DNA of 64,000 nucleotides from Porodaedalea pini (lineage: Eukaryota > Basidiomycota > Agaricomycetes > Hymenochaetales > Hymenochaetaceae), in contig NBAY01000026.1 in assembly GCA_002794775.1 (NCBI GenBank), positions 310,001 through 374,000 of the forward strand, written 5' to 3'. Each line of letters begins with the position of its first letter. The first letter of the stretch is position 1. Below the pieces are notes generated by a model, which saw only the letters and a list, made by a program, of their open reading frames with translations, did not search any database and had not been told where the DNA came from. The position numbers and the translations under genes are program-made. This document shows positions 42,307 through 53,933 of this stretch, in pieces.

Positions 42307-43781
42307 TATTGCCATGAATATTCATTCTTAAGAACACGTACGCCTCCGTTGACAGGTTTCTTCCGTGTCGGGAACGCCCTTACGATCTGGGAAATCACGT
42401 AAGATATGTTATTAAAGTGCAACAGATGTAGGCAAACGTTAAGGTTGGAGGTTTAGAATATGGAAATACTGTGTGTTTTTTAAAACAAATACGACTCGAT
42501 ATAAAAGCAGAAGTGTGAGCTACGTAGCATTCCCAGAATTTGAACTGTAGACGTTAGCGTCGCACAGTAAGTCCTTAATCGTGGTCCGGGATTCGGGGCT
42601 ATGTACTGTTTGCTACACTTTACACTAGATAGGATATGGTGCTATCCGACAGTTGACTATCTTACGTGACAGAAACGCGGACTAGTACTGCAACGATCGC
42701 GTATTTTAAAAGCATAGTCTTTTCTTTCCTTCCCAGTCGGAATTCTACTCCTGAGAGAGACAGATTCGCCATATGTGTTAGGTACTTATAAATACAGGAA
42801 TATGTATAGAGCTGACTTCTGGTAGGAATAAGTATAAGGTTGTTATTAAGTTCGGTTTGTGAATTAATGAGATCCTGAAGTTCGGTGAGTTCCTGCTGAC
42901 TCTCTTATAATTGAATCGTAAGGCTCTCGATCCTCTCCATGGCTGACTGGGTATGTCTACGTATTGTATAATATCTGTCTGTCAATGTCCCGCGCATCAC
43001 TATCGATTCTGGCAGGTACACCTGCATCAGGAGGTGAAGGCAGACATGCCACTCGCAGTGCCGACTAGTACTGCTGCTGAGCCACACGTTTCGACGTCTA
43101 AGTTGTAGGTAATGACTGTTGTTTGGAGCAACAAAAAAATAGTAAGCTTGCTCACAATGCCGAAACTATTAATAATACTAGTCCTATGCAATGTGATGTA
43201 ACATTGTAAGGATCGATGAGTAGCTCAGGATGGGGAGAGTCGACGGATTCTGACTCAGAAATGTGTTTGAGTTCCGGACTCTGATCGCTTCACCTAGTAT
43301 GGAGCTCGAAACAAAGCTCATTTGTCAATTGAAGACATGACTCCGTCGTACTCGCAGTCAAGATTCTCTTTGCGTAGCCCCACACAGTCACCCTGCTGAG
43401 GCTTTTGCTACGCAGATCCTGATTGCTATGTGTTACGAGCATGAAGCTCGCCAAAAAATATCCCTCTGTTCTGCTCTTCCTCTACTATTTCGGTGTATCT
43501 CTCTACATCTGCTGTACATTCACTATAATGGCCATCAGATTCTTTTTGTTCAACAAAGCAGGGGATCTCAAGATCTCTAACAGCTGATCATAAGTCGATG
43601 CTCCAGAAAGTGTGATCAGAGATTCAGATGTCCTCTATATTGATCTCGCAGTACATGTCCGCGTCTATAGCTCATACAGAAAGGCTCGTCATAGAAGTTA
43701 AATATCATTAACAAATCCAAGAATACTGTAACAAAGCTTTTAGTGAACCGTCTAAACTAAAGCGTCAGGCACTACCACACC
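42307..43781. other. Intergenic, no gene seen
   Basis: No frame with a recognised motif; the longest is 60 codons. A retroelement-like segment (TAGAGCTGACTTCTGGTAGG, ~42,808) resembles 32,150 in reverse. It is the 3' side of the ammonium transporter. Confidence 0.5.
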
Positions 43782-45764
43782 TCATGCAGCCATCTTCTCT
43801 GCACGTTCGCTACTGCTATCGCGCCTTGCCGGGATATGATGTTGGCTGTGCTGCGGCTCACGTCCACCACCGACCGCACCGAGCGCATGATCACCTAATC
43901 CGCCCGGGCCGGACCCCGTATGCGGCAGGCCCGCGCCGAGCTCAGCGTCCAGACCGACGTAGTCGTAGGCGAACTGCAATTGAGCACAGATATCAGGTTT
44001 CAAAGCCGCAGAGGGTTTTAAAAAAAAACCTTACCTCGCCGAGCTCAGCATCGTCGACACCAAGGATTTCTGTCTCCTCGTCGCAGCGGAGACGCATACC
44101 GGGGATGAAGTGGAGGATCCAGAGGATGATAGTGGTCATGACGAAAGAATAAGCGAAACCGGCTGTCGAGTCGGCGAGCTGGTACCCGAGCTGCACCCAG
44201 TGATGGTCGAACCATCCTCCTGGGATGTCCGCGATGCCATCAAATGCCGCGACGGATGATTGAGCAAAGAGTGCGGTGCAAATCTTGAGGAAGAATATAC
44301 GTTAGTGTTTCATGCAAGTCGAAGAGGAAGAGAGCAAGACGCACGTTTCCAACAATACCGCCGATAGCGTGGGACGCGAAGATATCGAGGCAGTCATCGT
44401 AACCGAAGATGAACTTGAGCTGGGTGGCAAAATTGCAAATGGTGCCCGCAAGGAAGCCATACGCAACAGCGGCTGGAGAACCGACGAAACCAGAGCCAGG
44501 AGTGATGGCAACGAGACCCGCGATAGCGCCGGAACAGAAGCCGACGGCGGACCATTTACGCTCAAGACGCCAGTCCCATAGCATCCAGGTGAGGCCGCCG
44601 ACGGACGCCGCGAGGTTGGTGACAATGCAGGCTTGGACAGCACGGAGGTTTGCGGAGAGCGCCGAACCGCCATTGAAGCCGAACCACCCGAACCACAGGA
44701 ATACCGTGCCTAGGACGACGTAGGACGTATTATGCGGCTTGTACGCAAGGCGCTCCGTGCCATAGCCACGTCGACGGCCGAGATATATCGAGATAGCGAG
44801 AGCGGCAGTGCCCGAGGAAATATGCACCGGAGTTCCACCGGCAAAGTCGAGCCCACCGAGAACAAAGCTCCAGCCGTTCTGAGGCGAAGGAAGATGGATA
44901 AAATTCGACGAAATGCAGAGATAAGAAGATGCTCGAAATTAATAGTATTGATGTGATTGTTACTCACACTATTCCAGGTCCAGCAAGCAATTGGGTCGTA
45001 AACAAGTGTTGACCACATAAAAACAAATACCAGTATGGGGGCGAAGCGCGAGTTCTCTGCGAACGCACCGACTGCGAGCATGGGGCTAAGATAATTCGAG
45101 ACGATGTAGGTTTCAGCACACACGAAAGCAGTATTATGATCAGACGTACGTGATAGCGGCGAACATAAGCTGGTAAATGCAGAAGAGGAGGGAAGGGATG
45201 CGTGCTGAACCGATGGAGGGCTGTGCGAGAACACCCTTCAGCGCAAAATATTTGAGATCACCGATGTACGCGGAGCCAGTCTCGGAGAACGCAAGCGAAA
45301 ATCCCCAGAAGAACCACTGCAGTTGAGTTCAGTCAGCAGTTGAGTAATGATGGAGTCGAAGAAAGCTACGGGTGGATGTGAAGTGATGGCTGAGTCCAAT
45401 CTTATGCCGCTCCCATCCATATCGGTGGACGCGACTTAGCCGTCACTTACATGCACCTATACTCACCTGGAATGACACGACGGCGATCACGGCGACCGAG
45501 AGGAATATCATAGAGAGCGCGTTCTTCCGACGGAGCAAACCAGAGTAGAAGAACCCAACGCCGGGAATCATGATCCAGACGAGAGCCATAGCTGCTATGA
45601 CCCATGCCATATCGCCGAGGTTGTAGATGGTTGTGTCCCCGCTGCTGGGGTCGGTCCAGATGAGGTCACCAGCTGGACAATGAAGTAGAGCATGAGCAAG
45701 GAGGGTGATATGAAAGAACAGCAGTGGCACGGTGCTTACACGCATCGTAGGTGACGTTGACCAT
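43782..45764 (-). CDS. Ammonium transporter (Amt/Mep family)
   Basis: A plasma-membrane permease for ammonium, usually induced by nitrogen limitation. Seven exons join in frame: 45,764-45,740, 45,672-45,467, 45,316-45,150, 45,085-44,968, 44,878-44,345, 44,283-44,035, 43,973-43,782, giving 496 residues, the usual family length, with eleven hydrophobic segments expected. Seen motifs: MIPGVGFFYSGLLRRKNALS, YQLMFAAITPMLAVGAFAE, the first pore histidine in DFAGGTPVHISSGTAAL, the second in DIFASHAIGGIVGN, and FGYDDCLD. The cytosolic tail is Gly/His-rich and ends ERAEKMAA. All introns have GT..AG ends and the frame is open throughout. The start MVNVTYDAS precedes GDLIWTDPSSG. Probably a normal host gene. 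Confidence 0.95.
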
Positions 45765-48043
45765 GGTGGGCGGAGTACGTCGAGGACGGCAGCGGCTGGC
45801 GACGACGACGGGCAGTGAATTGCAGCCAAGCTGCGGTGGACGGGGATGATGGGAGAAGTAAGGCAAGAAGAGAGCATCGAAGCAGCGGTGAGGTATTTGA
45901 ACGGTCGAAAGTCGAGCGCGGGCGGCTATCAAGATGCTCTATCGGCCAATTAGAATGCGAAAAAAGTGGCAATTCGGTTTCTTATCTTTGGATACATCCC
46001 AGGTACAATCTATTCCGTTATTCCCGTTATTATTATCAATACTCCGATATCCTCCTCATTTCTGCTGCCTGCATCGTTTCTGCCAGAAGTACTAGTAAAT
46101 CCCGACAGATATGTTCGAAAAAGAAACAAATAGGCGGGATGGCTGTGCCCTTGGATGTCGGGCCGTTGCGGAGTCAGCTTTAAATTTGCTTGTCCCTGCA
46201 CTTCGTCTGTCTCAGTCGCCATTAATATTCATATATTGAACGTATCTCGACCCTCGATTCGCAAGAAATCACGCGCAAGCCCTTGCTGGACCGCCAAGCT
46301 CTCGCGCTCGTGGGCGCACATGTCAACCGACCATCAGTGCCTCCTCATCTTTTTCCCTCCGCTGACTGATCAACGCTACTTTCACGTCCTCTCGCTTAGA
46401 CCTGAATGCGGCACCATCTCGCTTCACAATTTTCGCAGCTATAGATACAACTTCCGAGCCTGCATCGTCACAAGTTCATCTGCTTCCGGTCCAAGCCTCC
46501 CTGTCTTCTCGTCTTCTTCTTCCCTCAGGCACTGCGAATTCAGTCACTTGTTTCTCGCTTTCGGCGTGGTTGGCCTTCTCTGGCCTCATGCCTCAATCTA
46601 ACTCAAGTCCTGCGCTTCACTCGCAATTCAAGTTCATCGCATGTGATCTGGTGCACGGCATTAATATTCATTTCCTAGACGATCGCCTGTCTACATCCCT
46701 ACCCCTCTCTGTCAATCCATCCTCAACTTTGTGTCCGGAGACGGGCTCTGCGACTAAGCGGAATCAGGCCTGTCCACTCTTGTTTCAGAAATATCGATGA
46801 TCTCAGTCTAGAAGCAAGTCCAGACTGTGCGAATTTGAGCTCCCTCTCTGCAACGAACAAGCATCTGTCTGCTGCTGTCTCACCTTCTTCATCGCCGAGA
46901 ACTCCCGCTGTCGCACCGCCACACACAACCGCGTCCTCGATGAGTCCGATATGCTTCTCCTCGGCATCTTGATATCCTCATTTCTCTTCTCCTTTGACAA
47001 CGTCGACGATGCTCTGAGAGATCGCGGTGCAAGCTGCCTCCACTTCAACCTTTTCCTCACCCCAGCGTCGGAAATCGGTATCGCTGGCAAGCGAACTCCC
47101 GGTTCTCATTAATAGCTGACCTTCATCTTCTCCCGTGCGAGCACAGCAGCGTGACTGTGCTTAACGACGGGCCTAGCTTCCGTGTCTTCTCTGCATCTGA
47201 CAAATTTTATCAAAGTCCAACTTGCTCTCTCCTCTCGAACAACAGCACATTCTCCAGAAACTGGATTCTATTCCGTTCGCAAACGCTCGCCTCGTTTCCT
47301 CTTTCTAGATCACGTTTTGCCTGGGACTGTAAACTTCTTTTCCGGGAATTGAATTCTCTCCAGAACTCGTGACCAACGCCGAGCTTCTGTTGGAACCCTT
47401 CGCGGACATGCTTCTCGTACCTAGGCCTGTTGAAATATCAATATCTTGAAAGATTGAAATTGCGGCTTATTTCCACGGCCGTTCAGTTCCATCTGCTCCT
47501 TTCTTTGCTCCTCGTCTCTGAGACTTCCTCCCCTCGGAACGGTTTTCACGTAAATTGCTCTCCGAAGTTTGTCTTCCTTTTTTCTTGTTTTTCACTCATA
47601 GCTGATTCCTTGACCAAATCTATTCGCTCTAGAGCGCGTCCGCCACGCCTGCACTTCGATCTCACATCAATAACAAAACCCTACCATGACCAAGGTCAAT
47701 ACAACATATATCATCTTTGTCGAATCACGCGGCTTTCTAATACTACTGTATCGATTTTCAGCCTGTGCGACAACGAGGATGCGAGACGAGCGGCCGTTGT
47801 TGTTCGTAGTTTCACGCAGAAAAAGATGGAGGGCGGTACATGCGTCCGGGGCCGCCGCGCGGGCCTGTGACAGAGCTAAGCAACTAAGAATGCAATGCTA
47901 CGGCCGCTTGAATCAACAAGTAGATCCGGCAGGGGGCTATAGATTATGATGGATCCTCGGTAGTTGTCATCATAGCTCTCGTCCTTGAAATGACATCCTT
48001 CTCCTACCGGACATTGTAAAGTTAATGACCTCGCAGACATAAA
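45765..48043. other. Long upstream stretch without a convincing gene
   Basis: Open frames up to 148 codons occur on the plus strand (46,155-46,601; 47,430-47,870), but with no conserved motif and no convincing exon chain. GATA-type sites (GATAA/TTATC) occur in the first 300 bases, as expected for a nitrogen-regulated promoter, but such short motifs are not decisive. The rest is unassigned. Confidence 0.4.
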
Positions 48044-48128
48044 GGAATCAGTGGTCTAGCGGTTATGATATCTGTCTAACATGTTCAATGTCCACAAATG
48101 GTTCCAGGTTCAATTCCTGGCTGAATCA
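48044..48128 (+). tRNA. tRNA-Val-like sequence, probably degenerate
   Basis: GTGGTCTAGCGGTTATG fits the A box, TCTAACA resembles an AAC anticodon loop, and GGTTCAATTCC is a good B box closed by a CCAGG/CCTGG stem. The acceptor ends (GGAATCAG / CTGAATCA) pair only partly. The anticodon stem does not close unless an intron of about 12 bases is assumed. It may be a pseudogene or an intron-containing gene. Confidence 0.4.
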
Positions 48129-48178
48129 ATGAAACTTGATTATTTGAACTTTTTTGTTTATTTGAACTTTTTTGTTTA

Positions 48179-49028
48179 CAGCCTTTTTCATAAGTCCTGC
48201 GACACGTGCATGTCACGTGAAATGAGCCACGTCAGAGCCAAAGTGTCGAAAAATTAGAATGAATGCCTATTTTCTCTGTGAATTCTGCACAGTACCTGCT
48301 CATTAAGTACTCAAAAAAAAGGCACGGTTCTCAGGAGAAGAAATATGTAAAATATGGAGCAATAAATTGATTGTATAGGCGAGTGGAGATCAAACAAGTG
48401 CAGCTGGTCTGTTCTCTCACCTATTTCCACTGAGATTCAAAAATTATGGCTCCCCTACATCTAACTATAAAATTCTTTTCTGTGACTGTAAATTAAGTAT
48501 ATGACTATACCAACATCTCCTGAAAGTTTGAAGCCAATCAATTCAGTATTCATGGTCCAGCAGCAAGATTTGTGTTCCACTTCAAGCTCTTTCCACCCTC
48601 CTTTTCTCACAACAGGTCTTGCAGAGTAGAACACAAATCTTGCTGCTGGACCATGAATACTGAATTGATTGGCTGCAAACTTGCAGGAGATGTTGGTATA
48701 GTCATATACTTAATTTACAGATACAGAAAAGAATTTTATAGGTAGATATAGGGGAGCCATAATTTTTGAATCTCAGTGGAAATGGGTGAGAGAACAGACC
48801 AGCTGCACTTGTTTGATCTCCACTCGCCTATACAATCAATTTATTGCTCCATATTTTACATATTTCTTCTCCTGAGAACCATGCCTTTTTTTTGAGTACT
48901 TAATGAGCAGGTACTGTGCAGAATTCACAGAGAAAATAGGCATTCATTCTAATTCTTCGACACTTTGGCTCTGACGCGGCTCACTTCACGTGACATGCAC
49001 GTGTCGCAGGACTTATGAAAATGGCTGT
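48179..49028. mobile_element. Foldback Tc1/mariner-type element, copy 1
   Basis: ~850 bp that is almost a perfect palindrome: arms of ~410 bases (about 48,179-48,590 and 48,617-49,028) around a ~26-base loop (CTTTCCACCCTCCTTTTCTC). Ends are CAGCC...GGCTG flanked by TA on both sides, as for Tc1/mariner targets. Arm bases include CACGTGCATGTCACGTGAA. No coding capacity. A hairpin of this size could form double-stranded RNA if transcribed. Confidence 0.9.
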
Positions 49029-49069
49029 AAGGTACATATGTCTCTCCGTGTCGCAAGATTCAACATTTC

Positions 49070-49284
49070 TCTTAGACGAGCAGAAAAGTGGGACAAAGCT
49101 ATAGATTAGGGGCGAGAGTGCCCGTCCTTATATACAGTACAATTGAATAGTTTACTATAAAAGGTATAGTGAGCATATGGTGCATAGTCATATGAGCATA
49201 TAGTCGGAGTTCTGGAAGTCGGTCATGTGACCAGTGACGGATATTTGCTCAGGCAAGTATCCGTCAGTTATTTATAGTTCAACA
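49070..49284 (-). repeat. 3' LTR of Copia C
   Basis: 215 bp; on the minus strand TGTTGAACTATAAATAACTG...CTCGTCTAAGA. I found no difference from the other LTR. Confidence 0.95.
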
Positions 49285-49291
49285 CTCCCCT

Positions 49292-51790
49292 TCAAGCGCG
49301 CATTAGTTTAAGTTGTTCTACAAAGCGCTTGAGTAAAGTTACAGATAGTGCTTTAGTAAGTAAGTCTGCTATGTTATGTTCAGTGGGAATGTATTTAACA
49401 GTAATAGTTCCTTTATCAATGTGATCTCTAAAGAAATCTTTTCGTATATCAATATGTTTAGTTCTTTGAGAATATTTACGCTCAGGATCAGTTGCCATGG
49501 TAATAATAGCTTGATTATCAGTAAAGATTGTAGTAGGTGCAAACGAAGCCTGCAGAACCTCATTCACAAGTCTTTTTAGCCAAATAGCCTCCTGAGTCGC
49601 ATAAGCTAGTGCAATAAGTTCAGCTTCAGCTACGGCTAATGATACTAAAGTTTGTCTTTTGCTTGACCATGATGTTATTGAATTGCCAAGTTTAAAGAAG
49701 TATCCGGATATGGCTTTATGTCCTTCAGTTGTCATTCCATCAGAGTCAGTGTATCCAGTAAGTTGAGTATTTTCAGTTCCGCCGAGTATGAGCCAATAGT
49801 CTTTAGTTGAGTGTAAGTATTGAAAACATTGTTTTGCGGCGTCAAAATGTTTAATACCAGGGTTAGTTAAATATCTCGCGAGTATTCCACATGTATAGGC
49901 AATATCTGGCCTGGTACAGTCTGCTGCATATCGCAGTGCTCCAACCATGTTCATATAAGGTACCTTTTCCATATAAGTAAGTTCTTCATCATCGGCTGGT
50001 GCGTCATCAGTTGATAATTGTCTCCCTGGCTCCATAGGAGAATTCTTTAGTTTAGCATTTTCTAAATTATAGCGTTTGATGATAGTTTCAATATAATTTT
50101 GTTGTTTTAACGCTATAGTTTTAGTTTGACGGTTACGTTTGATTTCAATTCCAAGTAACCAATGAATTTCATTTCCGTCAGTGTAAGTAACTTCATTTCC
50201 AATTTGAGTTTTTAGTTCAGTTAACAGTTTAGTTGATTTCGCAGCTATTGTAATGTCATCGACATGTACAAATAATACAAGTATAGTTTTGTTATTTTCT
50301 GTTTTGAAAAAGACTGCGTTGTCATTATCTGATCTAGTTAGTCCTATTTTGGTTAAGATTGACATTAGTTTCTTGTACCAACGTCTTCCTGCTTGTTTTA
50401 GTCCATAAAGTGCTTTCTTTAGTTTTAGTATTTGTCCAGGTTTTAAGTCAGGTAATAGTTTATTATATCCTGGTGGTGGTTTGATGTAAATTTCTTCACC
50501 GTCTTCTAGTTCGCCATACAAGTAGGCTGATTTAATGTCTATTTGATGTATTTCATAGTCATTAGTTGCTGCCCAGGAAAGTATAGTTCGCACAGTACTG
50601 AGTCGTGCCACTGGTGCAAATAGGTCATCTGAGTAAAAATCAATTCCTTCTTGTTGCGCATATCCTTGCACAACTAGTCTTGCTTTGTATTTGTCAATTC
50701 GGCCATCGGCTAACCGTTTAGTTTTGTAAACAAATCTAGTGCCAATGATATTTGCATTAGTAGGTGGGTAAACGTATTCCCAAGTTTGTCTTTCTTTTAG
50801 TGTTTCAATTTCATCTTTCATGGCTTTAGCCCATCTAAGTGCATCTGGTCGCTTAATTGCTTGTTGAAAAGTGATGGGATCGCCAAGTTGTTCATTGTTG
50901 AATTCATTAAATTCAGTTAAGTAAATGGCGAGGTTAAGTTCTTCAGTATAGTCGAGTCCTCTAGATCGTTTAGTTGGTTTTCTTTGTCGCTCTGATCTTC
51001 TTGGTTCAGTAGTTTCAGTAGGGTTGTTTTGATTGTTTTCTAGTAGGGTATCAGTTTGCTCCCCTTCAATTCGAGAAGGTGCGACTTCGAGAAATTGGAC
51101 ATTTCTTTCAACAGTTATTTTCTGATCATGATAAATTCTATGTCCTTTACTTTCTTCATCCCAACATAGCCATCGGCCGTAGGATCCTTTAGGAGTTAGT
51201 TTATTAGTATTTTCTTCTCTGAAAATGACATGAGTGCCAAATTCATGTAAGTTATCAAAAATATAAGCTTTATTAAATCGCTTAAAGTATGGAGAGATAA
51301 AGTTAATTGCCGCTTTAGGTGTTCTGTTATGTATAAAGGTTGAGTAGTTAACGGCTTCTCCCCAGAGCTTGTCCGGTAATTTATGTCCTAGTAGGTTTGA
51401 TCTAACTTGATTTAGTATTGTTTGATGAGTTCGCTCAGCTACACCATTTTGTTGTGGAGTATCATGTACAGTTAGTTTTCGCATAGTTCCTTGACTGTCT
51501 AAAAAGAGTTGAAAGTCATTTGATAAAAAGACAGTATCATTGTCAGATTGAAGTATTTTGATTTTAATTCCATATTGAGTTGATAATAAAGTTGCCCATT
51601 TGATGTAAGCAGTATAACCATCCGCTTTAGTTTTAAGTAAACTCATTTGGACCCATCTAGTACAGTCGTCGACTAAAGTTAACAAATATTTAAAATTTCC
51701 AATAGCAGTTGTCGGTGCAGGTCCCCAAATATCCATATGAAAATGATCGCCAAAGTTTTTAGCTAATTCAGAAGTTCGAGTTTTGGGTAT
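49292..51790 (-). CDS. Pol of Copia C: integrase, reverse transcriptase, RNase H
   Basis: The open frame runs from ~51,790 to the stop at 49,292. Integrase core: MDIWGPAPTTAIGNFKYLLT (first D), KILQSDNDTVFLSNDF (second D), TPQQNGVAERTHQT (E). Reverse transcriptase: DKYKARLVVQGYAQQEGIDF, HQIDIKSAYLYGELEDGEEI, LKKALYGLKQAGRRWYKKLM and active site LFVHVDDITIAAKS. RNase H: GYTDSDGMTTEGHKAISGYF and AVAEAELIALAYATQEAIWL. No stop interrupts it. The first codons lie in a different frame from gag: the upstream frame ends at 51,768 (QNSNF-stop) while this one reads PKTRTSELAKNFGDHF, one base on. Confidence 0.9.
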   Translation of the reverse strand: MPKTRTSELAKNFGDHFHMDIWGPAPTTAIGNFKYLLTLVDDCTRWVQMSLLKTKADGYTAYIKWATLLSTQYGIKIKILQSDNDTVFLSNDFQLFLDSQGTMRKLTVHDTPQQNGVAERTHQTILNQVRSNLLGHKLPDKLWGEAVNYSTFIHNRTPKAAINFISPYFKRFNKAYIFDNLHEFGTHVIFREENTNKLTPKGSYGRWLCWDEESKGHRIYHDQKITVERNVQFLEVAPSRIEGEQTDTLLENNQNNPTETTEPRRSERQRKPTKRSRGLDYTEELNLAIYLTEFNEFNNEQLGDPITFQQAIKRPDALRWAKAMKDEIETLKERQTWEYVYPPTNANIIGTRFVYKTKRLADGRIDKYKARLVVQGYAQQEGIDFYSDDLFAPVARLSTVRTILSWAATNDYEIHQIDIKSAYLYGELEDGEEIYIKPPPGYNKLLPDLKPGQILKLKKALYGLKQAGRRWYKKLMSILTKIGLTRSDNDNAVFFKTENNKTILVLFVHVDDITIAAKSTKLLTELKTQIGNEVTYTDGNEIHWLLGIEIKRNRQTKTIALKQQNYIETIIKRYNLENAKLKNSPMEPGRQLSTDDAPADDEELTYMEKVPYMNMVGALRYAADCTRPDIAYTCGILARYLTNPGIKHFDAAKQCFQYLHSTKDYWLILGGTENTQLTGYTDSDGMTTEGHKAISGYFFKLGNSITSWSSKRQTLVSLAVAEAELIALAYATQEAIWLKRLVNEVLQASFAPTTIFTDNQAIITMATDPERKYSQRTKHIDIRKDFFRDHIDKGTITVKYIPTEHNIADLLTKALSVTLLKRFVEQLKLMRA

Positions 51791-53885
51791 AACATTTCAA
51801 AACACGACATTGAGTTTCAGTTGAGTCAGTAATTTTGTAATGAATTGATTCAGGATGATTCTTAAGTAGCCATTTGAGGTAAGTATAACTTAAGTGACCG
51901 AGTTTCTTATGAAGTTCAAACAGAGTAATTGATTTCACAGCGCTCATTTGATAATGTTTTAATATAGAGTACAGGTTATTTTTACATTGAATTTGACCGC
52001 ATATTTCACCGCTAGGTGCCTTTATTGTACACAAATTTCCTTTATAAATAAATTCATATCCTTCTGCGCAAAGTTTAGACTGGCTAAGTAGCGTCATGTG
52101 CATTTCTTTAGCATAATAAACATCTTTAATAGTAATGGTGCTTACAGCATCACCATTCGGGATCTCAACAGTTAAAATCCCTATAGTTGAAGTAATAAAA
52201 GTTTGTGAGTTAGCGGTTATAACAGAGATAGGGTCAGTTTGTTTAACATTAGTAAGTCGGTTGAAATAAGGAGTTAAATGAAGAGTGGCACCAGAATCAA
52301 TAATATCCATAGTATGATAAAGTTTATTAGCATAATTTTCTTTTAAGTAAATGGCTGTGGCGCTTACATGATTCGCCTCAAAGTTTTCAATAGCATCCAT
52401 GTAGTGATCGTCGCGTAAAAAGTCGAAAAGTGCAGATTCATTGTCGAACTGCATAGTAACGTCATCGGGTACTTCAGTTATTGTCGCAGTGAATGGTGGC
52501 GTCAGCGGAAAGTTGGGCATTTCGACGTTTGTCGCCTGGTGCGCTTGAGCGACTGCAGTGGAAGTGGAAGCGGTCGTAGGTACGTTTGCCGCGTTCGTCG
52601 TGCTCGCCTGATGCGAGTGGGCAGTGGTCGGAGGTTTCGCATGCTCCTGAATCCCTTTCTTCGCCATGGCATCTTTAGTCTTCTGAGTCCACGGCTGAGG
52701 GCAGTTAGGTGATTGATGCCCGTAGTTATTGCAGTTATAACATTTAACAAAGGGGTTAGAGTTCCCTGAGTTCGAGTTTGAGTTATCGGAGTTATTTGAG
52801 TATCCTCCGCGGCCGCGTCCTCGGCCTCTGTAAGTTCCAAATCGGCCACGGCCTCGGCCGCGACCTCGAGTGTGTCTGCCTCGCCCTCTGAAGTAGGGGT
52901 GAGTAGCCTCGCTTTGGTAAGGATGCACGGCGGCGATTGGATTTCGTCGAGTATTTGCTGCGCTCCAGTTCGCAAAGGCCTGACGAGTTTCTTGAATGAG
53001 TCGGTTCGGAGTAAGTATGACGTCCTCGTGGTCTTCTTTATCTTTATTGTACTCGTTTACGGCGTTAATCTGGAGTTCAAGTTGAGTTATAACGTATTTA
53101 TATTGTGGTGGTATCGCCGCGGTTATCGCTGCCAAGTAAGTTGAGTCGGCTGGTTGTTTTCCATGAGCGCAAAGTTCAGCGTGGCGTCGTTCGAGTTCGT
53201 CCAAAGTTTTGTCAAGTTGAGACACATGGCCTCGGACGTTGAATAACGCTCCTTCATTTAATGCATTAGTTACTGTAGTTTGTATGTCGTAACGCGCCTT
53301 TAGTTGTTTCAGTAGGACGTGTACTTGAGTTACGCCTAAGTAATTTCCGAGTATTTTGTCGGGGATGTTTTTGATTACACCCGCATAGATGGCGTTCGCA
53401 ATAGTGTTTTCTTCTGGACTGGATGGCCCTGCCTCCATGAGAGTTGGATGGCCAGTGGCATTGATAGCCTGGAAGATGCGGAATATCCAGAGTTTCCAGT
53501 TCTTGACACCGTCGAGTGGTTCGATGCCGTCAAATAGTTTAATTATTTCGCCCGCTTTTAGTGCTGACATTATCGGTGATTCGCGGCGGGGAATGCGCTG
53601 AGTGCGAGTAGGAGGCACTGTAGTAGGGTCAGTTAGTTCGCCTTCTGATAATTCAGTAGGTGGAGTAACGCGCTCTGGTATTGGCGGTAGTGTTTCAAAG
53701 TCGCGCTCAAGTTGCGCTGGTGTGGCAGTAGATATGGGTGGAGTAGGAGTTTGAGTAGTACCGCTAGTAGTTGCGGCTAGTTGTTCACCCTGTGTTTGTG
53801 CACGAGTGCGAGGACGAGTGCCAGTAGTTGGTTTAGGAGTAGTTGGTAGTGGTGGTGTTGGTGTATGAGGAGGACGGTCTGACAT
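51768..53885 (-). CDS. Gag-protease of Copia C
   Basis: The best start is MSDRPPHTPTPPLP at 53,885, after the primer site; an earlier in-frame ATG lies in the LTR. The protein has a Pro/Thr-rich N terminus, a Copia gag domain (WKLWIFRIFQAINATGHP; LKQLKARYDI), an Arg/Gly-rich segment (RGRGRFGTYRGRGRGRGG), a CCHC knuckle CYNCNNYGHQSPNC and the protease site DSGATLHLTP, then the GAG-pre-integrase (HKKLGHLSYTYLKWLLKNHP). The frame ends before the second Cys pair of that zinc finger; pol continues in the +1 frame, through a real shift or lost bases in the run gtgttttgaaatg. Confidence 0.9.
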   Translation of the reverse strand: MSDRPPHTPTPPLPTTPKPTTGTRPRTRAQTQGEQLAATTSGTTQTPTPPISTATPAQLERDFETLPPIPERVTPPTELSEGELTDPTTVPPTRTQRIPRRESPIMSALKAGEIIKLFDGIEPLDGVKNWKLWIFRIFQAINATGHPTLMEAGPSSPEENTIANAIYAGVIKNIPDKILGNYLGVTQVHVLLKQLKARYDIQTTVTNALNEGALFNVRGHVSQLDKTLDELERRHAELCAHGKQPADSTYLAAITAAIPPQYKYVITQLELQINAVNEYNKDKEDHEDVILTPNRLIQETRQAFANWSAANTRRNPIAAVHPYQSEATHPYFRGRGRHTRGRGRGRGRFGTYRGRGRGRGGYSNNSDNSNSNSGNSNPFVKCYNCNNYGHQSPNCPQPWTQKTKDAMAKKGIQEHAKPPTTAHSHQASTTNAANVPTTASTSTAVAQAHQATNVEMPNFPLTPPFTATITEVPDDVTMQFDNESALFDFLRDDHYMDAIENFEANHVSATAIYLKENYANKLYHTMDIIDSGATLHLTPYFNRLTNVKQTDPISVITANSQTFITSTIGILTVEIPNGDAVSTITIKDVYYAKEMHMTLLSQSKLCAEGYEFIYKGNLCTIKAPSGEICGQIQCKNNLYSILKHYQMSAVKSITLFELHKKLGHLSYTYLKWLLKNHPESIHYKITDSTETQCRVLKCYTQNSNF

Positions 53886-53933
53886 GCAATAGTGAGGAGT
53901 GCAATGAGTAGGAGGGAGCCAAGGCTCATAACC

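Noticed and set aside
42520..42600. Minus-strand tRNA candidate (CAGTTCAAATTCTGGG)
   Set aside because: Only the T-arm region looks right; there is no A box or acceptor pairing.
46155..47950. Host gene between the ammonium transporter and the tRNA-like sequence
   Set aside because: Open frames up to 148 codons exist but show no conserved motif, consistent splice chain or coding texture.
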